Of a DNA stretch of 64,000 bases, positions 16,299 to 25,095 are shown piece by piece. The translations under genes were made by a program, and so were the position numbers. Source of the DNA: JAENVU01 sp031422675. GTDB taxonomy: Bacteria > Actinomycetota > Acidimicrobiia > IMCC26256 > JAENVU01. A model generated the notes under the pieces. It saw only the letters and a program-made list of their open reading frames with translations. It was not told the DNA's origin and searched no databases. The stretch's first letter is position 1. Every line of letters starts with the position of its first letter. The DNA is taken from assembly GCA_031422675.1 (NCBI GenBank), contig JANPMG010000172.1, forward strand, positions 1 through 64,000, given 5' to 3'.

Positions 16299-16940
16299 TC
16301 AGCGACGGGGATCCCGGCCGTTCCAGGCGACGAGGCGGTCGATGGCGAGGGCGCCGACCGGTACGGGGACGGCCTCGGCGAACGGGATGGCGACCTCGTC
16401 GAGGCCCACGGCGGCCGAGATCTCCTCGAAGAGCGCTCGGCGGTTCTCCGCAGGCAGGATCGGGCGCGCCTGAAGCGCCGCGGTGATGACTGTGTCGTCC
16501 CAGTGGGGCTGCTGACCGGTCGCCGTCGCGAGGTCCCACGTGTGGACGGTCAGCTCGGAGAAGTAGGACGTCAGCACTTCCGCGCCGCTCCCCTGGATCC
16601 ACGGTAGTGCCATGGGTCGTTCGAGCACGGCATCGTCGCGCCACGCATCTGCGGCGCGCGTGCCCGATGTTGCCCACGCGTCGGACCAGTCGTCGTCGGG
16701 CGCTTGGGTCTCCGTCACGGAGAAGGGATCTTCGTCGTTGCCGAGCGCGGCGATGCGGTCGAGTACGGCGACGAGGTGGCTGAGCATCGCGCGCACGTCC
16801 ATCTCGGGGCACGGCGTCGGGGCGATGAGTTGGTCGGACCGGACGCCGGCGATTACCACCCTGCCGGTGGCGATGGCACGGTCGAGGATTGGCCGGGGGT
16901 CGATGAAGTGGTGCGTGGTTGAGCTGGTCGAGGTGGTCAT
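16299..16940 (-). CDS. TIGR03086 / maleylpyruvate-isomerase-N-like (DinB-fold) protein
   Basis: A 213-residue DinB-fold protein of the TIGR03086 group, related to the N-terminal domain of mycothiol-dependent maleylpyruvate isomerase. Features are CPEMDVRAMLSHLVAVLDRIA near residue 45, with the first metal-type His, SELTVHTWDLATATG around 130-145 with the second, and a conserved AENRRALFEEI helix. Relatives bind a divalent metal and use mycothiol or another thiol. It starts at ATG 16940, divergent from the WYL regulator, with a perfect 31-base palindrome in the 63-base gap. I infer it is the regulator's main target; its substrate is unknown. Confidence 0.85.
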   Translation of the reverse strand: MTTSTSSTTHHFIDPRPILDRAIATGRVVIAGVRSDQLIAPTPCPEMDVRAMLSHLVAVLDRIAALGNDEDPFSVTETQAPDDDWSDAWATSGTRAADAWRDDAVLERPMALPWIQGSGAEVLTSYFSELTVHTWDLATATGQQPHWDDTVITAALQARPILPAENRRALFEEISAAVGLDEVAIPFAEAVPVPVGALAIDRLVAWNGRDPRR

Positions 16941-16956
16941 GCTGCCATCGTGCCAG

Positions 16957-16987
16957 ATCAAACCGGTCACGTTATGACCGGTTTGAT
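16957..16987. promoter_or_regulatory. Perfect 13+13 bp operator between the TIGR03086 gene and the WYL regulator
   Basis: Arms ATCAAACCGGTCA and TGACCGGTTTGAT are exact inverse complements around a 5-base CGTTA spacer. It lies between the two divergent starts (16940 and 17004) and occurs once in the window, as expected for a local autoregulated pair. Confidence 0.78.
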
Positions 16988-17003
16988 GTGGAAGTGTCGT
17001 CGG

Positions 17004-17951
17004 GTGCGAGCTGACCGTCTGGTGGCCATCCTCCTGCTGCTCCAACGGCGCGAGCAGGTGACCGCGGCGGAGGTCGCCCAGGAGTTGGAGGTCTCCGAGC
17101 GCACCGCGCGCCGCGACCTCGACGCGCTGGCTATGGCCGGGGTGCCCGTGTACTCCATGCAGGGCCGAGGAGGCGGGTGGCGCCTGTTGGGCGGCGCTCG
17201 CACCGACCTCTCGGGGCTGACCGCGGGCGAGGCCCGCGCCCTGTTCCTGGTAGCCGGACCGGCCTCGACCGCAACCCCGGCCGTGAAGGCCGCGCTGCGA
17301 AAGCTCGTACGCGCCCTGCCCGAACCCTTCCGGGCACATGCCGAGGCAGCAGCGACATCAGTGGTCGTAGACCCACGACACTGGGGATCGAGCCAGGTCG
17401 AGCACCGACCACCCCGGTTTCTCGACGAGATCCAAGAGGCAGTGATCCGCGGCGTCCAGGCGCGGCTCGGCTACGTCGACCGCAAGGGCTCCGAGACCGA
17501 TCGGACCGTCCACCCACTGGGTATCGTCGCCAAGGGTCCGACGTGGTACCTGGTCTCCAATACTGACGCCGGTCGACGGACGTTCCGGATCGACCGTGTC
17601 TCGTCGGTCGAGTTGACCGACGAGCTTGCGCAACGACCCGAGGGGTTCGACCTTGCCGAGAGCTGGCGCGAGATCGCCGACGAGGTCGACCGAAAGCGCA
17701 CACCGCTCGAGAGCCAGGCCGTGTGCGCTCCCGACGGGATCGGCCTGCTCCGGATGGTCCTCGGAGGCCGCCTCGAAGTTGGTGGGTCCACGCCCGACGG
17801 CCGGATCGAGATCGTGATCCGCGGCCACAACGAGTACGCCCTCGCAGGCGAACTTGCCGGGCTCATCGAATGGCTCGAGATCACCGGCCCGCAGGGGGTG
17901 CGCGACCACCTCGCCTCGATCGGCGGCGCGCTTGTTGCGCGGTACGGCTGA
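17004..17951 (+). CDS. YafY-type HTH/WYL-domain transcriptional regulator
   Basis: A 315-residue regulator: an N-terminal winged helix (RADRLVAILLLLQRREQVTA, then VSERTARRDLDALAMAGVPV), the linker GRGGGWRLLGG typical of the YafY family, a WYL domain in the middle (HPLGIVAKGPTWYLVSNT, FRIDRVSSVEL) and a WCX-like C-terminal segment. WYL proteins bind small ligands or nucleic acids and act as activators or repressors. I choose GTG 17004 because earlier in-frame ATGs (16974, 16986) fall inside the palindromic operator. It faces the TIGR03086 gene and probably controls both. It lies between two transposase remnants, so the pair may have arrived by transposition. Confidence 0.9.
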   Translation: MRADRLVAILLLLQRREQVTAAEVAQELEVSERTARRDLDALAMAGVPVYSMQGRGGGWRLLGGARTDLSGLTAGEARALFLVAGPASTATPAVKAALRKLVRALPEPFRAHAEAAATSVVVDPRHWGSSQVEHRPPRFLDEIQEAVIRGVQARLGYVDRKGSETDRTVHPLGIVAKGPTWYLVSNTDAGRRTFRIDRVSSVELTDELAQRPEGFDLAESWREIADEVDRKRTPLESQAVCAPDGIGLLRMVLGGRLEVGGSTPDGRIEIVIRGHNEYALAGELAGLIEWLEITGPQGVRDHLASIGGALVARYG

Positions 17952-18169
17952 GCCGGGCGCCACGCGCTCGGCGACCTCGCATGCGCAGAAGACACGCACC
18001 GCTCCCAAGACACCGCCGCCTCGCGCAGACGCGTACGACGAGTCGGACGGCCGCCCGTCGGGCCTCATCGGTATCCCATGACGGGCTAGCTGGCGGAATG
18101 GGACACTGCCCGCAATGTGCCGTTGGAGGACAGCGCGAACGTTGCCTGGCGCGGCACAAGTTATGCGCC

Positions 18170-18333
18170 ACCACCGGATCACCCTGGGAGTCCTCCGCGG
18201 CGAGCACCGCACGTTTCACCGTCTTCGGCGTCGTGCCCCACAACTCGGCAGCAGCTCGATACGAGCCCACATCCCGATACGGAGATTTCATGTCCATGCG
18301 TTCATCACTGATTTCACACGCTTCTGTGTCCAT
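18170..18333 (-). pseudogene. N-terminal transposase remnant (IS21/IstA-like helix-turn-helix)
   Basis: On the minus strand from an ATG at 18291 (in-frame ATG also at 18333), the reading MKSPYRDVGSYRAAAEL continues GTTPKTVKRAVLAAE, the helix-turn-helix start seen in IstA-type transposases of actinomycetes; after about 40 residues (VAHNL) the similarity ends and the frame becomes arginine-rich noise. Only the first tenth of a transposase is left. Family assignment is tentative. With the ISL3-like fragment it brackets the WYL/TIGR03086 pair. Confidence 0.42.
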
Positions 18334-18409
18334 GGCTGTCGGGCGCCGTCAGCTGTGTTCGCCGACCCCGGTGCTGCCGCGAGGGCGAGACGGACGCGCA
18401 GCTACCCCG

Positions 18410-18431
18410 GAAGTAACCGAGCGATTAGTTT
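18410..18431. promoter_or_regulatory. Putative TetR operator, site 4 of regulon 1
   Basis: Left part AAGTAACC, right arm GATTAGTTT, same spacing as the copy at 8661. It ends 30 bases before the ATG of the PEP-utiliser gene at 18462, tying that operon to region 1 across the transposase remnants. Confidence 0.62.
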
Positions 18432-18461
18432 CTCGGAACACTTTCGCGGAAGGCAACCACC

Positions 18462-20201
18462 ATGACCGACGGATATCTCACCGACTGGCCGATGAGCGAG
18501 CGGTTCCCGCACTACACCCGTGCGAACGCCGGCGAGGTGATGGGCGATCCGGTAAGCCCGCTCGGCTGGACCTACGGCTGGGAGGGAGCGATGGTGCTCG
18601 GGATGCGCGACGGGTGGATCCGCGGCGGCACGCACGAGATGGCCGATTTCGATCCCGAATATCCGGAGACCTTCGGGATGTTCGGCGGGTACTTCTATCT
18701 GAACCTCGCGAGCTGTCGGCTCCAGGGGGTGCGCAATCCCGGAGTGACCGTCGAACAACTCGACCTGGCGTTCTTCGGGCACCATCCCGACGTGCCTCCT
18801 TATGTTGCCCATCCGGACGACGAGAAGCCGCACCTGGTCGAGAAGATCGCAGCGAATACGGCTTGGGTCATGTCGGCCGAGACGTGGCCGGAACTCGATG
18901 AGGACAAGGCCGCCGCGAATGCCCTCCGGGAGAACCGGGGCGACTTGAGCGCCTACTCGGATGAGGCGTTGCTGGACCGGGCCCGAACCATTCGCCCGAT
19001 GCTGCGCCACCTCTTTGAACAGCACGTCGTGTCCGGATCGAGTGCCGCGGTGGCGCCGGGTGTCCTGGCTGCAGTCGGTGAGGGCATCGGTGATCCGACG
19101 ATTCCGATGAAGTTGCTCGCGGGCATTGGCGATGTCGATTCGGCGTTGCCCAGCCATTCGCTGTGGGCGATGTCACGCAGCATCCGGCACGACGCCGGAC
19201 TCACCGCGGCCTTTGATGCGAGCACCCATGGTGTCCTCGCGCGGCTCGGGTCCGAGGACTCCGCGCCGGCACGGGCGCTGCTGGCCGACTGGGACTCTTT
19301 CATCGACGAGTTCGGTTCCCGCGGTCCCAACGAGTGGGACATCCACGCCGACAGCTGGGAGACGGAACCGGCGCTTCCTCTCGCCGCCCTCGATCGGGTG
19401 CGCTTCCAGACCGACGAGGAGTCTCCCCACCTGCGTCACGATGCGGCCGTGACCCAGCGCGAGGCTGTGACCGCCGAGGTGCGGGCCAAGGTCGCCGACA
19501 ACGCGGAGCTTTCGGGCATGCTCGAAGCCGCGCTGGTGGCGACCACAATGATGGCGTACCGCGAACGCACCAAGACCACCATCGTGAAAGTGATCCACGA
19601 AGCGCGGATGGCGTTTCGCGAACTCGGGCGCCGACACCTCGAGGCCGGGAACCTCGACGATGCCGACCACGTCTTCATGCTGATCGGCTCGGAGCTCGAC
19701 GCCTTCGTCGCCGACCCGGCGTCGTTTCGCGAGCCGCTGCGTGAACGGGCGGTCGACTACTTGGCGCTGTGGGAGATCGAGCCACCGTTCATCATCCGCG
19801 ACGGCGATCTCCCGCCCCTGAGTGCCTGGGAGCGACGCACCGAGGCGGCAGCGGTGCCGGTCGCGGCGGCCGGGTCACAGATCACCGGCGTGTCGGGCTC
19901 GCCTGGGGTGGCGCGCGGCATTGCCCGGATCGTGCTCGACCCCTGTGATCCCACTGCTCTGGAACCCGGTGACATTCTCATCGCGCCGTACACCGACCCA
20001 TCGTGGACACCGCTCTTCATGACCGCGGGTGCAGTGGTTGTGGACGTCGGTGGCCAGATCAGCCACGCGGTCATCGTCTCGCGCGAGCTGGGGCTTCCGT
20101 GTGTCGTGTCGGCGACCGGCGCCACCGGCCTCATTCCGCCCGGTGCCACCGTCGAGGTGGACGGCAACACGGGTGTGGTGACCGTGATCGGCGCCGCCTG
20201 A
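18462..20201 (+). CDS. PEP-utilising (phosphohistidine) protein, rifampin-phosphotransferase-like but without ATP-grasp domain
   Basis: A 579-residue protein. The C-terminal 90 residues are a swivelling phosphohistidine domain with GGQISHAVIVSRELGLP, the catalytic His at about residue 530. The N-terminal part begins FPHYTRANAGEVMGDPVSP, like the substrate-binding domain of rifampin phosphotransferases, and continues as a large helical region. What is missing is the N-terminal ATP-grasp domain that in those enzymes loads phosphate onto the His. A partner must supply it, or the protein works differently. It starts at ATG 18462 downstream of operator site 4 and its stop overlaps the P450 start (TGATG). 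A role in phosphorylating a hydroxylated substrate is inference. Confidence 0.85.
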   Translation: MTDGYLTDWPMSERFPHYTRANAGEVMGDPVSPLGWTYGWEGAMVLGMRDGWIRGGTHEMADFDPEYPETFGMFGGYFYLNLASCRLQGVRNPGVTVEQLDLAFFGHHPDVPPYVAHPDDEKPHLVEKIAANTAWVMSAETWPELDEDKAAANALRENRGDLSAYSDEALLDRARTIRPMLRHLFEQHVVSGSSAAVAPGVLAAVGEGIGDPTIPMKLLAGIGDVDSALPSHSLWAMSRSIRHDAGLTAAFDASTHGVLARLGSEDSAPARALLADWDSFIDEFGSRGPNEWDIHADSWETEPALPLAALDRVRFQTDEESPHLRHDAAVTQREAVTAEVRAKVADNAELSGMLEAALVATTMMAYRERTKTTIVKVIHEARMAFRELGRRHLEAGNLDDADHVFMLIGSELDAFVADPASFREPLRERAVDYLALWEIEPPFIIRDGDLPPLSAWERRTEAAAVPVAAAGSQITGVSGSPGVARGIARIVLDPCDPTALEPGDILIAPYTDPSWTPLFMTAGAVVVDVGGQISHAVIVSRELGLPCVVSATGATGLIPPGATVEVDGNTGVVTVIGAA

Positions 20202-21460
20202 TGGCGCTGGCTCCCGACGGCTTCGATCTCACCGATCCGCAGGTGCAGCAAGCCCCCCATGCTCACTACGCCGCCATGCGTTCCGACGGCGTCCAGTACT
20301 TGCCGGCGAACGACGCGTGGGTGGTCCTGCGCCACGAGGACGCGTTGACGGTGTTGCGCGATCCGTTCACGTACTCATCGCAACTCGGCTCGAATCGCGA
20401 ACAGCCGTCCGCAGCGGCGCAGGCCGAGATCGAGCGGATCGGAGCCCAGGGTCTGGCCCGACCGAGGACCCTGCTCGACAATGATCCACCCAGTCACACT
20501 CGTTACCGCCGGCTGGTTTCGAAGGCGTTCGCGCCACGCAAGATTGCCGAGCTGCGACCGTTCGTGGAGTCGGTCGCCGACTCCCTCATCGATGCCTGGG
20601 ACGACCCGTCCTCAGTGGAACTCGTCCCCGAGTTCAGCGTCCCGCTCCCGGTGCAGGTCATCACGAAGGTGCTGAACCTGCCCTCGGAGCGTCATGGCGA
20701 CTTTCGTCGTTGGACCGACGCCAGCACCGCCACCATCGGGGCCAGCGTGTCGGATGATCAACACATCGAGAACGCGCGGATCACCCTCGAACTGCAGGAG
20801 TTCTTCGTCGACCAGTTCGAGCAGCGTCGGGTCGAACCCCAGGATGATCTGCTGACCGCGTTGCTCAACTCCCACGTTGGTGGCGGAGAAGCCGGAACTC
20901 CCGCCGTACCGCTTGAGCTGCCGGAGCTGGTCCGGATCGCTCAACAACTCCTCGTCGCGGGGAACGAGACGACCACCAAGTTGATCACCGAGATGATGTG
21001 GTTGCTCGCGGTCAACGCGGGGGAATGGGAACGGGTCCGGGCTGACCCCGACCGGATTCCGAGGGTGGTCGAGGAGAGCCTGCGGCTCTCGAGCCCGAAC
21101 CAGGGGATGTCACGGATCGCCATGTGCGACAGCACGCTGGCCGGCGTCGACATTCCCGAAGGCGCGCGGCTGGTGGTGATGTTTGCGTCGGCCAACCGCG
21201 ACGAAGCGGTGTTCGGCTGTCCGAACGACCTCGACCCCGACCGCGATCACCTCTCTGACGAGTTGTCATTCGGTCACGGGATCCACTACTGCGTGGGCGC
21301 GAGCCTCTCCCGGCTGGAGGCGATCGTTGCCTTAGAACGATGTGCAATCCGTGTCGCCTCCTACCGGCTCCACGACGACAACGACTTCGAGTACCTGCCG
21401 AGCGTGGTGCTCCGGGGACTCAAGCGACTCCACCTCGATGTCACCATGGCCCCCGCCTGA
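20201..21460 (+). CDS. Cytochrome P450
   Basis: A 419-residue bacterial class P450. The oxygen-activating I-helix motif is LLVAGNETTTK, the ExxR is EESLR, and the heme-binding loop is FGHGIHYCVGASLSR with the cysteine thiolate. It inserts oxygen into a C-H bond using electrons from a ferredoxin and reductase, neither of which is nearby. The ATG at 20201 shares a base with the stop of the upstream gene (TGATG), so the two proteins are made together; an in-frame extension back to 20003 merely overlaps that gene. It ends 17 bases from the convergent 2-oxoacid oxidoreductase gene. The substrate is unknown. Confidence 0.95.
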   Translation: MALAPDGFDLTDPQVQQAPHAHYAAMRSDGVQYLPANDAWVVLRHEDALTVLRDPFTYSSQLGSNREQPSAAAQAEIERIGAQGLARPRTLLDNDPPSHTRYRRLVSKAFAPRKIAELRPFVESVADSLIDAWDDPSSVELVPEFSVPLPVQVITKVLNLPSERHGDFRRWTDASTATIGASVSDDQHIENARITLELQEFFVDQFEQRRVEPQDDLLTALLNSHVGGGEAGTPAVPLELPELVRIAQQLLVAGNETTTKLITEMMWLLAVNAGEWERVRADPDRIPRVVEESLRLSSPNQGMSRIAMCDSTLAGVDIPEGARLVVMFASANRDEAVFGCPNDLDPDRDHLSDELSFGHGIHYCVGASLSRLEAIVALERCAIRVASYRLHDDNDFEYLPSVVLRGLKRLHLDVTMAPA

Positions 21461-21477
21461 CGCGCGGTTCGGGACAG

Positions 21478-24400
21478 TCAACCGTTGGCCCGGACTGCGG
21501 TGCCGTACGTGGCGAGCGCCTCGCGCAGGGCGGCATCGAACCGAGCGATGCCGTCGAGCTTGCGGTGCTCGTAGCCCCGAACGGTCGCAGGGAGCGAGGC
21601 GATATCGATCGCATGGTCGAGAGACTCGGTGGTGAGGCCGTCGATCAACCGGTCAACCGCTGATCGGTAGTCCGCGGCCAGTTTTCGCTCTGCCCGTCGA
21701 ACCTGGGTGTGGCCGAACGGGTCCCACGGGGTACCGCGCAGGCGCTTTCCCTTGGCCAGCACCGCCAACCCCGGGGCCGCCCACGTTCCTACCTTGATCT
21801 TGCGCTCCCGGCCGAGGGCCCGGAGCAGTGGAGGATGCAGGCGCCACGAGATCTTGGCCGGCCCGTCAACGAGGGTGGCCGCAGCTTTCAGAGTCGTCGG
21901 GTCGACGAGCAACCGGGCCACCTCGTACTCGTCCTTGTACGCCATCACCCGATACAGCTCGAGCGCGACTGCTTCGGAGAGCGCCCACGAGCCCGTCGCG
22001 ACTCGTTGCTCTGCGGATGTCGTCCGGATCAGGTAGTCCAGGTATTCGCCCGCCAACCGTTCGCCGTCGAATCCCAATAGCTCGCACAACCGCAGCGTCA
22101 CGTTCGTCACCAGCTCGACGGGAGCCCCGGCGTCGATCAGTTCGGCGACTCCGCGCTGGATCGTCGCGGGCAGCTCGGCACCGCGAGCGTCCCGGTCGCC
22201 GGGGCGCGGGTGTTGCGCGAGGGCACGATCGACCGCGGCGGGGTCAGCGAACGCGGCGCGCCCCCACGCGAAGGCGGCATGGTTGGCGGCGACCGCCACG
22301 CTGTTCAGCTCGATCGCCGCGGTCATCGACGTCGGGGTGACCGGAAGGATGCCCGCCTGCACGGCCATGCCGACGACCACCAGATTGGCGGTGGCCGGAT
22401 CGCCGACCAGGCGATCGGCGACCGCTTCGGCATCGACCCACGCGGCGCCGGGCCGACCGGCCGCCTCGATGCGATCGCGGAGACGCTGTGGGTCAGTGAT
22501 CGCACGCTCGGGGTGAAGCACCATGGCGACCGTCGCCGTCCGCGAACTCGAGCCGACGACGCGGGTTCGCTCCGGTGCGGCCGCGACGAGGGTGGCGTCG
22601 GCCGCAGCGACGATTGCGTCGAACGCGAGAAGCCCGTGAGCTTGGCCCGCGCCCACATGGTTGCCACCGACCTCCTCGCCGGTTCGGCCGAACACCACGT
22701 CGCTCACCACCGGACCCGCCTTCTGGGACAGGCCGGTCTGATCCAGGCCGCGCACCTCGAGCCCGTCGAGCATGGCGGCGGTAGCCACGATCTGCGCCGC
22801 GGTGACCACGCCGGTGCCGCCGACACCCGCCAGCCGAACCTTGGCGGACGCCGGCGCGGGCACTGGATCTGGGAGGTCGAAAGGGGGTGACACGGTGGGG
22901 AGCAGGGTCGGGCGGTCGGGTCCGAGGCGAGCCGCGCCGCGATGCCACCACCGCGACGGCTTCGGTTCCACGGTGATGAACGACGGGCAGTCGCCGTCGA
23001 GACAGGTTTGGTCGAGGTTGCAGGTCGCCTGGTCGATGCGGGTCCTGCGTCCGAGCGGGGTTTCGACGGGCTGGACCGAAAGGCAGGCGCTGCGCTCCCC
23101 GCAGTCACCACATCCCTCGCACACGCGCTCGTTGATCAACACCCGGGCCGCGGTGGCAAGCTTTGGGTCTCGCCGTCGGTGGCGGCGCAGCTCCGCTGCA
23201 CACGGCTGGTCGTGGATCAAGACGGTGACCCCCGGTATGGCCGCGAGCTGCTCGTGGGCCGTGATGAGCAAGCCACGGTCCCAGAGATCGACCCCGGATG
23301 GCAGCTCGGAGCGGGGGGTGCGGTGGACGTCGTCGGTGGTGATGATGATCCGGGCCACGCCCTGGGCCTGCAGCATCCGGCAGATGTCGCCCAGGCCGCG
23401 TTGGCCGGCCGGGCGCTGTCCTCCGGTCATGGCGACGTGGCCGTTGTGGAGCAGCTTGAACGTGATGTTCACGTCGGCGTCGACCGCGGCTTGTATCGCG
23501 AGCTGACCGCTGTGGAAATAGGTCCCGTCGCCGAGGTTCTGGGTGAAGTGTTTCGTTTCGACGAACTCGGCCATGCCGATCCAGGGTGCGCCTTCGTTGC
23601 CCATTGCGGTCACGCACACGATCTCGCCGACGCGATCGTCGTTGCCGAGGAGCGCCATGGTGTGACAGCCGATCCCGGCGCCGACCAGGGTTCCCTCGGG
23701 CACGCGCGTGGATTGGTTGTGCGGGCAACCGGAGCAGAAGGCAGGTGGCCGGCTGTCCAGGACCGGCACGTGCACGCGCTGACGGTCCGACAGGGCGGGG
23801 ATGAGGAGGTGCCCGATCCGATCGGTCAGCGCGGCGCGCAACGGTTCGATCATCCGGTCAGCGCCGAGTGGTCCGTGCCCGGGAATTTGCCGGCGGCCCG
23901 TGCGGTCGAGTTTGCCGGTGACGATGGGTTGTGCGGGGGCCCCGTAGAGGGCGTCTCGGACCAAACGCTCGAGCGACGGGTTCATCTCCTCGACGACCAT
24001 CACTTCCTCGAGCCCGACCGCGAACGATCGCACCACCGCGGGATCGAAAGGGATCGGCATCTGCATCTGCAGGACGCGCACGCCGGCGGCGGCCAGCGCT
24101 GCGTGATCGAGGCCGAGGCGGGAACAGGCATCCATGAGCTCGAGATAGGTGAGGCCCGATGCAATGATCCCGAGCCACGCTGACGGTGCGTCCACCGTGA
24201 TCCGGTTGAGTTGGTTGGCCACTCCGTAGGCCATCGCGAGGTCGGCGCGTACGCCGCGCAGCTGCTGTTCGATTTCGAGCGAGTGGGCCGAGAGTAAGAG
24301 GGCATCGGGTCGGCATCGGTACGGCTCACCGTCGATCGTGGGCATGACGGGAGTCACCCGTCGGGGGTCCAGATGCACGGTTCCCGACCCGTCTGCAACC

Positions 24401-25020
24401 GCCGACACGATCTTCAACCCGACCCAGAGGCCGCTGGCCCGGGACAGGGCGATGGCGTGGCGGCCGAGGTCCAAGGCTTCACCGACGTCGGCGGGGTAGA
24501 GGATCGGCAGGTGCAGGTCGATCATGGTCGCGTCCGAGGAGGACGGGATGGTGGAGGACTTGGCGGCGGGATCGTCCCCAACGATGGCGACCGCTCCGCC
24601 GAGGGGGGAGGTGCCGGCGAACACGGCGTGGCGCAATGCATCGGAAGCGCGGTCGAGGCCCGGAGCCTTGCCGTACCAAAGGCCCACGACCCCGTCGTAG
24701 CGGGCGTCGGGTCGGGTGGCGGCGAGCTGGCTACCCATCACCGCAGACACCGCGAGTTCCTCGTTGACTGCGGGCCACAACACGATCGGCAGGTCCGGGG
24801 CGAGTCGGGCGGCGCGCGCGAGTTCGCGGTCGTACCCTCCGAGCGGGCTCCCCGGGTAGCCCGACGCGAACACTGCGGTGTTGTGGCCCGCGGCGCGGTC
24901 GGCCCGCAGTTGCTCGACGGGCAGACGCGCGAGGGCCTGGACGCCGGTGCAGAACACCTGCCCCTCGTCCTTGGTGATCCAATCCTGGAGCTGGTAGGTA
25001 TCGTTCCTCTGATCATGCAT
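21478..25020 (-). CDS. Indolepyruvate (2-oxoacid):ferredoxin oxidoreductase, fused subunits
   Basis: A 1180-residue fusion of the alpha, beta and gamma parts of a 2-oxoacid:ferredoxin oxidoreductase. The N-terminal pyrimidine-binding part has FASGYPGSPLGGYDRE; the thiamine-diphosphate part has CSGCPHNQST, GIGCHTMALLG and AMGNEGAPWIG; a cysteine cluster CEGCGDCGERSAC and later CNLDQTC and DGDCP bind iron-sulfur centres; the C-terminal gamma domain begins VRLAGVGGTGVVTAAQI. It oxidatively decarboxylates an aryl or branched 2-oxoacid to an acyl-CoA, reducing ferredoxin. O2-tolerant fused forms occur in aerobic proteobacteria and actinomycetes. The start is ATG 25020; a motif-2 site lies 31 bases upstream. 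It may feed the same acyl-CoA pool as the ligase at 25096. Confidence 0.93.
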   Translation of the reverse strand: MHDQRNDTYQLQDWITKDEGQVFCTGVQALARLPVEQLRADRAAGHNTAVFASGYPGSPLGGYDRELARAARLAPDLPIVLWPAVNEELAVSAVMGSQLAATRPDARYDGVVGLWYGKAPGLDRASDALRHAVFAGTSPLGGAVAIVGDDPAAKSSTIPSSSDATMIDLHLPILYPADVGEALDLGRHAIALSRASGLWVGLKIVSAVADGSGTVHLDPRRVTPVMPTIDGEPYRCRPDALLLSAHSLEIEQQLRGVRADLAMAYGVANQLNRITVDAPSAWLGIIASGLTYLELMDACSRLGLDHAALAAAGVRVLQMQMPIPFDPAVVRSFAVGLEEVMVVEEMNPSLERLVRDALYGAPAQPIVTGKLDRTGRRQIPGHGPLGADRMIEPLRAALTDRIGHLLIPALSDRQRVHVPVLDSRPPAFCSGCPHNQSTRVPEGTLVGAGIGCHTMALLGNDDRVGEIVCVTAMGNEGAPWIGMAEFVETKHFTQNLGDGTYFHSGQLAIQAAVDADVNITFKLLHNGHVAMTGGQRPAGQRGLGDICRMLQAQGVARIIITTDDVHRTPRSELPSGVDLWDRGLLITAHEQLAAIPGVTVLIHDQPCAAELRRHRRRDPKLATAARVLINERVCEGCGDCGERSACLSVQPVETPLGRRTRIDQATCNLDQTCLDGDCPSFITVEPKPSRWWHRGAARLGPDRPTLLPTVSPPFDLPDPVPAPASAKVRLAGVGGTGVVTAAQIVATAAMLDGLEVRGLDQTGLSQKAGPVVSDVVFGRTGEEVGGNHVGAGQAHGLLAFDAIVAAADATLVAAAPERTRVVGSSSRTATVAMVLHPERAITDPQRLRDRIEAAGRPGAAWVDAEAVADRLVGDPATANLVVVGMAVQAGILPVTPTSMTAAIELNSVAVAANHAAFAWGRAAFADPAAVDRALAQHPRPGDRDARGAELPATIQRGVAELIDAGAPVELVTNVTLRLCELLGFDGERLAGEYLDYLIRTTSAEQRVATGSWALSEAVALELYRVMAYKDEYEVARLLVDPTTLKAAATLVDGPAKISWRLHPPLLRALGRERKIKVGTWAAPGLAVLAKGKRLRGTPWDPFGHTQVRRAERKLAADYRSAVDRLIDGLTTESLDHAIDIASLPATVRGYEHRKLDGIARFDAALREALATYGTAVRANG

Positions 25021-25050
25021 AGGTCTGAGACCGCGATTCTCACGCTGGGG

Positions 25051-25065
25051 TTGAACAGTGTGTGA
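25051..25065 (-). promoter_or_regulatory. Putative operator D of regulon 2 (weak match)
   Basis: TTGAACAGTGTGTGA on the plus strand shares TGAACAGTGT with site A at 26842 but has a degraded right arm. It is 31 bases upstream of the 2-oxoacid oxidoreductase start. A separate small palindrome, GGTCT-G-AGACC, occupies 25022-25032 next to that start codon. Confidence 0.4.
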
Positions 25066-25095
25066 CTCTGATCGACGCGAACCGCCGTCGAATCG

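Larger units (their letters stand above)
17952..18461. other. 510-bp gene-poor gap with transposase remnant and promoter of the PEP-utiliser operon
   Basis: No intact gene is seen. The right part holds the minus-strand transposase fragment at 18170-18333 and, at 18410-18431, operator site 4. The left 200 bases after the WYL stop show no coding or structural signal that I can support. Confidence 0.6.

Noticed and set aside
20003..20200. In-frame extension of the P450 upstream of 20201
   Set aside because: It overlaps the conserved phosphohistidine domain of the upstream gene in another frame and is not P450-like.
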